A stretch of 64,000 bases of DNA from Cylicocyclus nassatus (taxonomy: Eukaryota; Nematoda; Chromadorea; Rhabditida; Strongylidae): contig CATQJL010000001.1 in NCBI GenBank assembly GCA_958299035.1, forward strand, positions 13,387,834 through 13,451,833, given 5' to 3'. Under the pieces are notes generated by a model. The model saw nothing but the letters and a program-made list of their open reading frames with translations, did not search any database and was not told the origin of the DNA. Both the position numbers and the translations under genes were made by a program. Positions 11,528 to 23,271 of the stretch are shown one piece after another; position 1 is the first letter of the stretch, and each line of letters begins with the position of its first letter.

Positions 11528-13435
11528 TTAGGTTGATGAAAAAATAATGACCGATTTTCCTAGCTTTTTAAAACCAACTTTTTTCCATCAAAATTTATTT
11601 TTGAAATAACCAGAGCATAAGACAATTAAGAAAAACTTTTCGTGCTCTATCTACAGATTGTCAAATCCTGCTACCAGCATTATTTTTTCAAAAAGTTACA
11701 GAGCTCCAAATAACAGCATTCAGAAATAGGATTTCCTTGCATTCACTTTTCTGGCCAGAATGCGAGCCCGAATGACTGTGCTTTTACGAAAATTTAGCTG
11801 CGGTATTAAGAAAAATTGTCTACATTATGCATACTTGGCATTTTTCCAAAAATGTAGACCGAGATATCGGCGCCTCAACATGGGTGGCCGTTTTGATCAT
11901 TTTGTGACCTATCAAGCTCTTCTAAAAATAGCAATCGCCTCTGTTCATTCCCGTAAGCGTAAGGATGGGGCATCCTGTTGACAGTTTTTTGGCAAGAACT
12001 TTCACTTGTTTGACACGCTGAAAATCAGAATATTCTATAATTTGGACTTTGGGACCTAATAAAAAATCTTGAAGGAAAACTGATAATTTTTGATTTTAAT
12101 TTTTCCTTCTTTTTGCAAACCCTCTTCGTCCAAGCCTTCCCCATCTCATTTCGTCCAACTCGACTGCGGCTAGAAGATAAGCAATCTGTCATTCATATTA
12201 GGTTGTGAAAAAGTTCTGCCAATAGATGCTGAGCTAGTTTTATTCACATCTTCATCATGAGTGGCTGTCATTTAGCGATACTTTAAAGGCAGTGGGTCGG
12301 CAGAATGAGACCCGTGGCAAAACAAGGTCACAGGGTAGGAGCCCCATAATGGAACCTATGGGCCAAAGTTCGATCTTTCTCTGCCACTTCTAACCCCCGA
12401 AATTTCAAAGCGAAAGCAGCGCTCATCTCCTGTCCTCTCCGAACCCGCCCACCCCATGGACGAGTAATTTCCGCGGTCAGAGCGCCAGCCGCTATGCTAT
12501 GAGCATGAGGTCCCGCAACGACTCTGCGTCTTCGCCATGACGGGCTTCGCGTTCACTCGTCCATGGGGTGGGCGGGTTCGGAGAGGACAGGAGATGAGCG
12601 CTGCTTTCGTCGGGGGTTATAAGGGCAGAGAAAGATCGAACTTTGGCCCATATGTTCCATTATGGGGCTCCTACCCTGTCGCCTTGTTTTGCCATGGGTC
12701 TCATTCTGCCGACCTACTGCCTTTAATCATGTGTACTGACAACCTTAGACTACTGATTAGGTATGTCATAGATGCTCTTTTTCTAAAAGCGCGCTGGCCG
12801 CGTTTCAAAACATGTGGAGAGCTCGATTTTGTTGAACCCTGATTTCAATGAGTTATATCTTGCTTGCAAAAAGGTCCGGGTACCGGGGCGAGTAATAGCC
12901 GGATTTTGCTTCACCTAGCCAACACACAGGATATTAAAGAAATTTTCAAATCAAGCTCGTGGAAGTCTGCGCGTCCATAATCTGAAAAATGCCCCTTTTC
13001 CCAGACCTGAGCACAACGGATTTTTCTCCTTTTTTGGGCATTTCTTCCTAATTGATCGTCATTTTTTCGAGCTGAATAGTGCGTTAGTTAGCTAGGGCCA
13101 TCGCACGCTAAAAACAATTTCACGCCAACTCTATGCATTCGCATTCATCTTTGGTATTTACGAAAAGAATTGGCAGAACTTTTTTTATAACCTAATATTA
13201 ACAACTCTGAAGGGAGTTATTACCGGTCACAAGGCTTCGAAAAAAATTGTCTTTATGTTGTGATGTATATCTTTCTGCCCGTTCGTGATGTGAGTAAAGC
13301 TCAATGTGCGCTTTATTGCAAAAGGTTGCTGCTTATGCCATTTTCTACCGCATTCGACAACATAGATCTTCTAAAAAGTTATAGCACGTCAAAGTGAGAA
13401 TTTGCAAAACGGCCATCATTTTTGGATTAACCTAA
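11528..13435. mobile_element. TTAGG-ended element hosting a second MITE
   Basis: The left end TTAGGTTGATGAAAAAATAA and the right end, inverted, TTAGGTTAATCCAAAAATGA agree, and both continue into ...GACCG/GGCCG TTTT. The left flank is TA; the right flank is AA, probably mutated. Most of the interior is taken up by the separate element at 12,198-13,185. The remainder has no supported gene. Confidence 0.7.
12198..13185. mobile_element. Nested MITE with a long internal palindrome
   Basis: Ends TTAGGTTGTGAAAAAGTTCTG and its near complement, with TA on both sides (12,196-12,197 and 13,186-13,187). Inside, 12,283-12,470 and 12,540-12,725 form an inverted repeat with arms of about 185 bp (for example CCACCCCATGGACGAGT against ACTCGTCCATGGGGTGG). 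The 101-codon frame at 12,537-12,842 runs through one arm and is a shadow. Confidence 0.85.
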
Positions 13436-14491
13436 AAACCTTCAATCTCTTGCAGTGCTCAGTCAACATCCTCAGCATTGCCAACAAGTGACGTAGCAAA
13501 ACTGACTTTAAATCTGCTGCAAGTGGCATTTTGAGAGCAAGAGAAAAACCTTAATCCCTTTCCTTTAGAATAAATAAGAATGACCATTTCTTGGCATTCG
13601 ATGTAAAGCACTAGTTAGCATATATCTGGTATAAAAATTAACTAGAATGATCAGTTGTTATAAAAAATAACTGGAGTGATCCCTCACCCTCATATGTAAG
13701 TAGGCAAGTTTATGGATGAAATTCCATGTTCGACTATCTGTTCGACTATCGACGAGTCTTGGCATGGTCAGAATCTTATGGTTTATAGCTTCAGCGAGGA
13801 CCGAGACTGGTCTTTACTGCACAGAGTATACAGATTGATGTTTCGGCAAACTCGCTTTCTTCAGAGTGGGAAGAGTCGAAGACACATGAGTAAGTTATCC
13901 GTTCAAACATCTTGTCAACTATAGAAAAGAGCTCAGCCCTCTAGGAAAACAACAGTTTCAACCAAAACGCAGGATTAAGGCCCCCGCCAGAGTGCCGATG
14001 CCCGTTGTTCCCGCTGGAGAAGTACCACCATTCTACTTGCTGAAGTGCGCACGGCGATTCAGACCATGAAGACATCCACGGCTCCCCGGAGTAAACCGTC
14101 TACACGAGATTCTAGCGTCGCATTCAACATTCTTACCTAGGAGGAGATTCCCGGCCAGTGGAGAACGTCAAGGACCGTCCTTCTTCTTGAAAGAGGTGAA
14201 CGGAAGGATCTTTGAAACTACCGTCCAGTATGCCTGCTGAATGTGCTCTACAAACTTTCACGAAGATTATCCTTGCTCGCAGATGTAAGACACTGGATAA
14301 AGCCCAACCCCAAGAACAAGCTAGATTTCGCAAGGGATTCAGAACAACACATCCAGACGGTTTTGAGGGTCATAGAAGCCTGCCGGGAGTACCGACTGCC
14401 TCTCGTCCTGACCTTCGTGGACTACGAGAAAGCTTTAAACAGCGTCGAAACGAACGTCTTCTAACAGCGCTGGTTGATCAAGGAGTTACCG

Positions 14492-14976
14492 GGGAGACGG
14501 CCCTTCTGAATCGTTAGCATTAGCAGCCTAACTACTGCGCCTCTGATTGGTCAGCGCTGCCGCAGCGCTTGGGTAGGCGAGAATTATGCTGTCGTTAGAG
14601 CGTCTGAATACCGCGAAGGCATTCTCATGATAAAAACAATTAAACAAGATTTTGAGTTTCCTATGAAACTCGAAAATGTTATACGTGGGCGACTTAGGTA
14701 AGTTCTCCAGCTTACATGTACAGCACTTCATGGTGTTTTGTAAATTGGGAAGGGAGAGGAAATCACGAAATGGCCTTAAAAAACATGCAACTTTTCCACT
14801 TTTTGTCTCTAATTTAAACACCGGCACTATTATTATTCGTGTGCCTCGCTTGCTTTGGAACGCTCAGAAACATTTGAAAGTCTAGTCTGCTATATTATAA
14901 AAAAGGCTGAGTAATTAGCGCAGCCCGGGCAGAGTAATTAGCGCTAGGACGGAGCGGTTCAGAAGGGCATACACCC
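14492..14976. mobile_element. MULE-like MITE inserted in the RTE relic
   Basis: Ends GGGAGACGGCCCTTCTGAA and, inverted, GGGTGTATGCCCTTCTGAA, the same terminal sequence as the elements at 41,767-43,000 and 59,095-60,458. The flanks read GGAGTTACC (left) and AGTGTACC (right), which look like one target duplication with a base lost. Removing the insert restores an RTE reading GVYPAYVRTL. The interior differs from the two longer members. Confidence 0.75.
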
Positions 14977-15016
14977 AGTGTACCCAGCTTACGTGAGGAC
15001 ATTAGACTCTACAATG

Positions 15017-16016
15017 TATTGTCCAAGTTCGACTCTCGATTAATCTCGGCATGTTGCAAATGCTTGTTGTGGCTTGTTTAGCTGGACACCGGGATTGGTA
15101 TATCCTTTATTCGACTGACGTTTCGGCGGTATCGCCTTCTTCAGAGTCTGAAATCATCGAATGCATAAGTGAACTATCCTATCAAAAACCGCCTCAAGAC
15201 CTAGGAAAACGCCCAATGCGTCAGTGAACCAAGAACTCGAAAGTGAATGCAGGATTAAACTAATGCTCACCTAAACAGATGCCGACAAAGTGGTATTGCA
15301 GACCACTATACCAGTAACTGAGCTCTTACTTTCTTATATACCTATTCGCCTTCTGAGGTCAATTTGAGGAGTTGGCGCCTTATCAGAGCCTTTGCGGCTT
15401 CTGAGGTCAATTTGAGGAGGCACGTACATCGGCGAGACGGGGCGGCCCCTATGTATACGCGTAAAAGAACACCTAGACGGGCTCAAAAAAATCGAACATG
15501 GCAACTCCACTGGGCAAGCATCGCAGACAGTTCCATAATGACGCAGAGATACGCGTGGAGGTCACGATCTTGGCGTACGAATCCGAAATCCTAGCGCGCA
15601 AGACTTTAGAAGCGTTTTGGATTGCCGCCAAAAATCCAAATTTAGAATAGGAAAGATGAGTGCATAGACATCACTAATGAGTTGGCGCCTTATCAGAGCC
15701 TTTGCGGCTTCTGAGGTCAATTTGAGGCCAGGCGAATAGGTATATAAGAAAGTAAGAGCTCAGTTACTGGTATAGTGGTCTGCAATACCACTTTGTCGGC
15801 ATCTGTTTAGGTGAGCATTAGTTTAATCCTGCATTCACTTTCGAGTTCTTGGTTCACTGACGCATTGGGCGTTTTCCTAGGTCTTGAGGCGGTTTTTGAT
15901 AGGATAGTTCACTTATGCATTCGATGATTTCAGACTCTGAAGAAGGCGATACCGCCGAAACGTCAGTCGAATAAAGGATATACCAATCCCGGTGTCCAGC
16001 TAAACAAGCCACAACA
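15017..16016. mobile_element. Palindromic element with ~285-bp perfect arms and 13-bp duplication
   Basis: 15,067-15,352 and 15,733-16,015 are inverted copies with essentially no mismatches that I could find, beginning GTTGTGGCTTGTTTAGCTGG. The middle holds direct copies of GAGTTGGCGCCTTATCAG and of TTCTGAGGTCAATTTGAGG. The 13 bp AGACTCTACAATG lies on both sides (15,004-15,016 and 16,017-16,029). About 50 bp at the left end has no partner on the right. Arm identity indicates recent movement or gene conversion. Confidence 0.85.
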
Positions 16017-18490
16017 AGACTCTACAATGACTGTATAACAACGGGCTATTGCAGCTATTCCATCGCCCCTGACCATCCCAATTGGGAAGGGGCCGACAAG
16101 GCTATTTCGCCGAAGCTGTTCACCGCTGCCTTGCAATAAATGATGAAATCACTAAACTAGGACGAGAGAGGCATACGAGTTGATGAGAGAGATTCTTTTG
16201 TTTTGCGGACGATATCGCTCTCTTTTCGAGCAGTATCACTGAAGCAGAGACTATGCTGAAGGAATTAAACGAAGGAGAGAAAAAGATCGGGTTGCCAATT
16301 AATCAGACGAAGACTCACTTTATGAAGAACGTCCTTTGCAGAGATGCGGAAATGGAACTGGAAGGCGTTCCTATTACGAAGACGTCTTCTTTCGTGTACC
16401 TCGGACGTTCGATGAACATGGAGAACGGATTGAGGGAAGAACTCAACAGGAGAAGAAGAGCAGTCTGGGCCGCTTTTGGGCTTCTGAAGGAAACCACCGA
16501 CCAACTGACGGGTCCGGAGCTTCTGCCCACCCGTTCGACTCAATTGTTCTCCCGGCGCAGCTGAGACTTGGGCCTACGCTGTAGCCACGTCGAAAGCTTT
16601 ACGGATCACCCACAGAGCGCTCGAGCGCAGTATTCTGAAGATGACCCGACACAAGCAACATATAGTCGGACTTCGCAGCACGGATATGAGAAGAATGTCC
16701 CGTCTTCGTGACCGAGCGGAATACGTTGCGAAAGCGAAACATTGATGGCCCGGTCACATCATGAAAAGAACAGACGACAGATGGACATGAAAACATCTAA
16801 GTGATTCCTCGCGAAGCCAAACGTCCTCAAGGAAGACCACCAACGAGAATGGGCAGATGTACTCGTGGGACGGATGGACCAGCTGAGAAATCAGCTGGAT
16901 ACGATTGTCGCACCTGCAATTTGTGGACGCAGCCACCGACGGCAACTAAGAAGATCGGAGGTCTGAAGCGGAGGACAAGGAGCAATGGAAACTTTTGTGC
17001 TGGGGCCCGCACGTCACCTGAGGACGAGCCATCTAGGTGTCTAAGTAACTAACAAGGAAATCGTGGTTAGTCGAAGTAGGCTTTTCAAATGAGACCCATA
17101 CCGCCCTGGAGAGTATAGCGTAGTGCTTCCAAATCTGCTTTCACTAGCTGCCAAGCGCCACTGGACGCCGAGTTATGACCGTTTTTTGGGACGAAAAATG
17201 AATGCAGAACTTAGGTAAAATCAATTGTTGCAAGCTTTCCAGCGCTCAGATTAAGCAATGTTACGTATCAGCATATTAGACAAAATGTATCCCTTGCATG
17301 AACTGCTCTTGTACTCGACACCGAACACTTTGAGCAATTTTGGGCGATTTTGCTTTAGGTTTTGCGTTTATTTTTGACGTATATGCTGATTATATCTGCT
17401 ACCATATGTCTACAAATTACGCTGACAAATAGATAAGCTCTAGCTTTTATAGATGAACAGCAACGACAGCAATATGAAAATCGTCGGAGCCGTCTCATCC
17501 TCCTTTTCGAGAAACTAAATCCTTTATTTGGATTTACTTTTTAAAATGTCAAGAAAACGGGTGCAGACAATTTTTCCAAGCTTGACAGGTTCAAGATAAA
17601 AATCTTGTAACTTTTATAGATGATCAACTAGAGAGTGTTAGCAAAACCGCCTCGTTTATTCATTTAAAGAAAATATTTTTGAAAAAGAGCTGTTGTGAGG
17701 GGCATAGTATGAAGGAAGGAACCCGTCACTCACCCGCTGTAACAGTGCATTGTCCCGAAAATTGTTTTCGTTCTATGTAATCTTCCACGAATTATCGTCG
17801 AGTCACTAGATAACCATAAAAGTAATGCAGTAAGCTTTTGACATAAGTGGTCTGCACCCACCAAATCTTTCATCTGTTAAGGGGGGGGGGGAATGGGCTC
17901 TTTTCCGTAGTCGACAAGATGTTTGATCGGATATTTATTCATGTGTCTTCGACTTTTCAGACTTTGGAGGAGGCGTTCGAAAAAACGGTCTGTATATATG
18001 TGTGCAGTGAAAACCAATCTCAGTTTTCAGTGAAGCTATAAACCAGAAGATTCTATATGCCAAGATTCTTGATAGTTGAGCATGACATCTAGAAATTTGC
18101 GTGCATACATATCAAGATGAGGGATCACTCCAGTTAATTCTTATATCAAGTGATGTATGCTAAATAGTGCTTTACGTTGAATGCCAGGGATGGTCGTTCT
18201 TATTTATTTCGAAAGAAGTAGCGATTAACGTTCTTTTCTCGATCTTGAAAGTTCACTTGCAGCAGATCAAAGTCGAATATTATAAGTACTAAAAAGTCAA
18301 TTTTTCTACGAAAGAATGTAATGCCTTTTGCATTTCATTTTGAAATTATCGGAAAGGTTAATTTGAAAAAGTGATAGAATAATTGCAATTACTTCACCGC
18401 ATTTACTAAGTCTCATAGGTTTCTGATAGCAATGCTGAGGATGTTGCTTGAGCACTCCAAAAGGTTGAAAGTTACTTTGTGATCGGTTTT

Positions 18491-20627
18491 GAGAAGAACC
18501 CTTATCTTCCTTTGAATTTCAGACATTCTTAATTCTTAAATGTTTGCTATAACAGCGGGACTCTCACTGGTTGGTTAGCGTTGTGATTCGTTGATCCTGT
18601 GATGGCGAGGGACTAGGAGTGGGCACAAGACAACTCACGAAAAACTAATCTGCAGCTCTTGCGATCGTATGTGATCGCTTCCTTCAATGCTGTTAAAGTA
18701 GTCTTTTCTTTTACTGCTTATTGTTCTGATCATGTACATGAGAATACAATAATAGGGATTTAGGAACATTTTATGTATAACTGTCTGCGCTTTTGCTAAA
18801 CACTCTTCCAATTGTTCTTCTACTATATTACAACGCATAGGCTGTACTTCTTGTTATTTAGCGCTTTGCTGAATGCTCAGCTGACTATCACTCAAAATGC
18901 TAATGGCGAAATTGTCAGACTTGACGCATGTCACCACTTCCTCATCGTTTAGTCACCGCTAAGATGATTATCTAGTAAGCCTATCGGACGTTGCTATTTC
19001 AAAGTCAAAGAGTATTTGCGTGTCGAAATCGAAAGCTAGTCATTAAGCTACTCAACATCTCTGTGAGTAGGCTTGATCAGTTTAACGCTTGCATAAGGTC
19101 TCTATGAGATTGGAAGAAGATCTACTGAAGTGCAGAGTGTACCAAGATTATTTGCGTCAAATTATCTGATGCAGTGCCGCAACCGTGCCGCGACCCATTC
19201 TCGGTTCCCCACTCCCCCCCCCCCTCCCTCAGTACGCCACTGCATTTAGGTAAAAAAAAACCAAAAAACGAAATCAAGCTTAATCCCTTTCTACTCCTCC
19301 CATTTAACACTTAATATTAGAAATAACACGCGCCATTAATTTTGTCGCACACTGTACTTTTAGATTCCGTAGATGAAACAAGCATTTTCATTTATATGCA
19401 AAATATGCGTTTGTTTTCTGAGTGGGCAGCCTTAAATTTGAGTGATCAAACATACCTTGATGTATGCTTCCATTCCGAAAACGGCGCTATACCATCAGCT
19501 GTGAAATCAGGTTGAATCACCGAAAAGACGCTACTAGAGCAATTTTTGCAAATTTCGATAATCTAGTTTGCGAAGTGAGATTGAGTCGTGATTTTGTTTG
19601 AACATGAAGGAACACTAACATTAACCGGGATTCTTGATTCATGTAATATTTAGCTTAAATAGACGAAACTATTGCAGTTACTCGTTTGTGTGCATGTTAG
19701 TTCAATTTGAGATGAGGATCTCTGAATGGATAACATTTAAACCACTGATGAAAGCTGATTATGCCCGAAAGTAATTCCCATACATTGATTGTCCATAAAA
19801 TCATTCTACCAAATTATTGCTATAGCTTACTTTTGTGTAACAATTGTGTTGTATGATTTTTTACTTATTGTATGAATTATTTAAGTTATTTTTCATCTTC
19901 ATTCATTACATACCTCCCATACCATAGATCTTTCATGAACTTGTGTTATATGGCATTGTCTCGTTCTAATCTCGAAACCTTAATTGGGAAACCATAGCAC
20001 CGACGTCTTTGCTCGTCTACTTTACACGCAATTGCTAAAGCAGACTTTCGCTCAATTGCTCGTTGCCCAAGCTTACTGCTCGGTTGAAATTTTGAAAATT
20101 TTCTTGAACAGATCTTTTTGTTCAAATATAGTATAAATAATGTTATTCCCACATAATAAATGTATTTTCGATGTTTATTACCACAAAACAATAACAAAAA
20201 CCCTTAAAGAAACTTCTCGAACGCTATTATCTGCCAAAAAAGAAAAGTCTTTGACTAAGTGCAACGCCATTTTGCTAATACCATCGGATCTCATATATAA
20301 ACAGGGGATAAGGTGCATCAGCTAGATACCTATAAGCTTTCCTAGCATAAATTTCCAATTTTTTCTAATATTTTGATTTGGTGGAAACCAACTTTTGTAA
20401 AGAATTTGTTGATTTTAACAAGGAACACTTTGTGTAAAAGTTGTAGCTTACAAGAGTTTGTAAAATCAGAAACTCTTTTTTTCACATTTCATTCAAGATC
20501 TTACATGCTGTCTGTTTTGTTTGATAAATGAGTTTTTTACATTGAAAACTTTACATAATAACCTGTTAATGAAGATTTCCATTACCACCAATGCTCCTTA
20601 CTTCCATATTTCCAAACCAACATAATA
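18491..20627. other. AT-rich stretch without recognised genes
   Basis: No frame with supporting splice signals or recognisable motifs was found. The only identifiable element is the hAT remnant at 19,172-19,242. Confidence 0.5.
19172..19242. mobile_element. hAT-like MITE remnant (71 bp)
   Basis: Ends CAGTGCCGC... and ...CAGTACGCCACTG, with a long C tract just inside the right end, as in the full elements at 352-723 and 56,647-57,000. The flanking octamers do not match, so this is an internally deleted or degraded copy. Confidence 0.6.
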
Positions 20628-21110
20628 TTGCTTTGGAAAAAAAAGAATGTCGTTTTTTATAACAAAGCAATAAGATAGATCCAAAATATTTGAAGAGCAC
20701 CATTCGATAGAGCAATTAAGCTTTACAAGAAGACCTTCAAACACTGCCCGAAATCGTGACTTACCCAATGTTTGGAGCCAAAGCATAAGATCAGCTCATG
20801 ATGCCGAAAATCGGATGTGCGCTTCAAAAAATCCTACAATCCCACATGCTTCTTCTTGTAATTGACACACACATTTATCCATAGAGACACTAAACTTGCT
20901 ATAATTTTTTTTCATGTTTAGAAACCAAGAAGAAACTGAGAAACGGAAAATGGCAAACTCCGCCCCAGTGGTCCTGAGGTTCTTCCGTTGTATACTAAAA
21001 TCTTCGAAATTTTGACCATAAATTTTTGCCTTGGATATGACTAGTTTCTAAGAAATATCAATTTTAGCGGAAAAAAATCGAAAAAGCGACATTCTTTTTT
21101 CCTAACCTGA
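20628..21110. mobile_element. MITE with GGAAAAAARAATGTCG ends
   Basis: The left end TTGCTTTGGAAAAAAAAGAA pairs with the right end, inverted, TCAGGTTAGGAAAAAAGAA; both continue TGTCG. TA dinucleotides flank both ends. The interior shows no supported gene. Confidence 0.6.
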
Positions 21111-21937
21111 TAGTAAGCTCATTTCACTCCGCAGCAGTCATGCCTCTCCATTTCTAGAAAGCTTAGAAATGTTGACAATTCTGAAAACAAAAGGTCGTCA
21201 TTAGAATCCAGCTCAAGAGTCGGCCGGATTAGCTCTGTCTATACTCTAAGTGGGCCCTGAGAGGGTTTTGTCAGTAGTCTTTGATGATTTGGCTTTGATC
21301 TTTACCTGGAATCTGCTTCATCAGCGAACAATCAAAAATCATTCAAGCATATGTTCGAAAAGAAAACAGGCTTGAGACATCCTTATTAATACTGCCGTTT
21401 TTTGATGTCGCATCGTCATTTCTAGACTTTAACGATGTTGAGAAAGGAGTATGAAGCTCTGTAATGAATCCCTTCCGGGTCTACAAGTCTGCATATTTCA
21501 TCAATGTGCCACTCGCAGCGCCCCTTGCCCATTCTCGCCTACATGATTACGTAATTAGTAGGCCGAAATACCTTTCTCCCTCTTCTATGTGTGCAGAAAA
21601 AGACAGATAGCAATCCTTTTTGGATATGAGGCTCTATTATTATACTTCGATCCATATCTTAGCCCAAAATCTTACAAATGCCTGGAAATTCGTGTATTGT
21701 TAGTCTTACTTCTATTGTTTTCTGCCGGAATTAATTTAGTGATTACGTACAAAATTTGATTACTTCAAATGGTGCAAAAAGCATTGCGTTGGATTGGTCC
21801 TTATAAATGTCTGAGTGAAAAAAATACCTAGCTATCTCAGAGCTCTTATTGTTGGAATCAGTAACACAGCATAACTTACATGTCCCCATACTGATCTACC
21901 CTCAAAGGAGTTCAGTGAAACGTAAAAAGCAATGTAA
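21111..21937. other. No gene seen
   Basis: Intergenic-looking sequence between two MITEs. I see no open frame with splice support and no repeat structure of note. Confidence 0.5.
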
Positions 21938-22489
21938 ATAAGGCTGACACGAAAGTTCTACCGCGCCATTTTCAAAAATAATCTCTGATATTTCCAACGA
22001 ATATGCTTGCTTCCACTTTTGTTGAAGGACTAGTCAAGCTCTTTGTACTTGGTGTCTTAGCGGCACTAATGGCCATACGCTTCACAAAGAAAATTACTCA
22101 AATTTCGATTTTCCTGAGTTTGGTCGTAAAAAATCGAAACTCCTGCAATAAAAATCGTAGCAGTCGTTATAGGTTCGATTACTCACCCTTCCTAACTAGG
22201 CAAAGCTGCTGATTAAACGCTTCTATAAAAAGTCATGATTGTTGAGCAATCAATACAAACCGGCAAATTCAATTTTTTTGGCCTTCTTACTACAAAACTC
22301 AGAAAAATAATTTTAATTTTCTTTTACCGCTTTTATCTGTGCAATGTATGATCATTAGTAAGCCGCTAAGAAATCAATATAAAGAGTCTGACTTATTCTT
22401 TTAGAGAAAAATAAAAACGAGCAGTTTGGTTGGAAAAATCAGAGGTTTCAAATTTTACATGGCGCGACAGAACTTTCGTGCCAATCTAA
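21938..22489. mobile_element. MITE with CACGAAAGTTCT ends
   Basis: The left end, GGCTGACACGAAAGTTCTAC then CGCGCCATTTTC, matches the right end inverted (GGCACGAAAGTTCTGTCG, CGCCATG), with TA-type flanks. The TIR shares CGAAAGTTCTGTCG with the foldback at 8,139-8,846, so the two families are related. Confidence 0.75.
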
Positions 22490-23271
22490 TATTTCAAGTC
22501 AAAACTCGCGCATTTTTACCTCCATACCTCATTCTGGTTTATGGAGGAATGTGAGCTGGAATAAAAAATTTACAACAACATTATTTCGACATAAATAATT
22601 CCCCTTTTTGTGGTACGGCAATCAATCAAGAGCTTATCACTGAGCAGGAGTAAGTGCAAAAAGAATATTACTGCGCACAAAAAGCAATGCTAAAAGGTAT
22701 TGTAGCTACCGTAGCATTCTGAGTCACTATGGAGAAATAATTGACCCAGTACAAATCTTGCATAGCCTTCATACAAGTCATCAAAGTATTCTCTAGCTTA
22801 GTCAGGAACGCAAAACATCCAAGTTGGCTTAGCACCATCCGCATCAGCTTATCATCTATTGCGCATTTTTCCACACAATTCTTTTGACGTCACTGAGCCG
22901 CCTTTACGGAAATGATCCGCTTCCGCCCTCTTCTCACACACACTCTCACACACTCATCCAATCACATGAATACACTTATGCGCTATGCTTTGCATATAGC
23001 GCTACTTGTTATCCGGTGCCGCGGAGCTCACGGTTTGCTAGTGGATTTGTTGATTGTTTTGTATGATTCAGCGGGAGGACGTTTCCTCGACTTCAACCGG
23101 CTTTCCTAGTCAGCGCTGAGCCAGTCTTATTGGCTCAGCGGGTCTTGAGAAATTTATCTCGTAAACAGTTGTATTGCTGCTCTAGATTGTGGCAGCCTTG
23201 TTCAATCGCATATTCTGCTGTGAAAATGACAGCTTTTTATTGTCTTATTTCCAGGTTATGCTCTATTGAGT
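22490..23271. other. Upstream region of the four-helix membrane protein gene
   Basis: Contains a CA/TC-rich tract around 22,925-22,975 and overlapping small frames, but no exon whose phase fits the first confirmed exon. It probably holds the promoter and 5' untranslated sequence. An additional upstream exon cannot be excluded. Confidence 0.4.
22885..22892. promoter_or_regulatory. CRE-like palindrome TGACGTCA
   Basis: A perfect TGACGTCA octamer, the consensus for CREB/ATF-type bZIP factors, lies 387 bp upstream of the proposed start codon at 23,272. The same octamer also occurs by chance or otherwise in the tandem unit near 3,126 and 3,513, so evidence for function is weak. Confidence 0.25.

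Larger units (their letters stand above)
13985..17045 (+). pseudogene. RTE-type retroposon (endonuclease-reverse transcriptase) relic
   Basis: Pieces of a nematode RTE-clade reverse transcriptase follow one another in order on the plus strand. They are NRLHEILASH and a frame ending LPLVLTFVDYEKALNSVET (13,985-14,460), then YVRTLDSTM (around 14,980-15,016), then the catalytic FADD at 16,202-16,213 followed by SSSITEAETMLKELNEGEKK. The piece from 16,300 gives FVYLGRSMNMENGLREELNR, the diagnostic post-palm block, and 16,560-17,040 holds the C-terminal region (IPREAKRPQGRPPTR). Frameshifts, stops and two later insertions (14,492-14,976 and 15,017-16,016) break it. The FADD residues survive but the copy cannot be functional. 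The endonuclease part upstream is missing. Confidence 0.88.
13436..18490. mobile_element. Large diverged foldback enclosing the RTE relic
   Basis: The left arm, about 13,440-13,960, pairs in inverse orientation with about 17,830-18,480. Matching blocks include ACATCCTCAGCATTG, GTCGAAGACACATGA, CTGGAGTGATCCCTCA and the stretch around GGTTTATAGCTTCA. The arms have diverged with many indels. One arm contains GATGTTTCGGC...TTCTTCAGAGT, the same signature found in the inner palindrome at 15,017-16,016, so both are probably members of one foldback family. Confidence 0.75.

Noticed and set aside
12537..12842. 101-codon frame with a protein-like start
   Set aside because: Falls in one arm of an internal palindrome of a MITE.
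15020..15050. tRNA-like B-box (GTTCGACTC) at the left end of the palindromic element
   Set aside because: No matching A box or cloverleaf could be folded around it.
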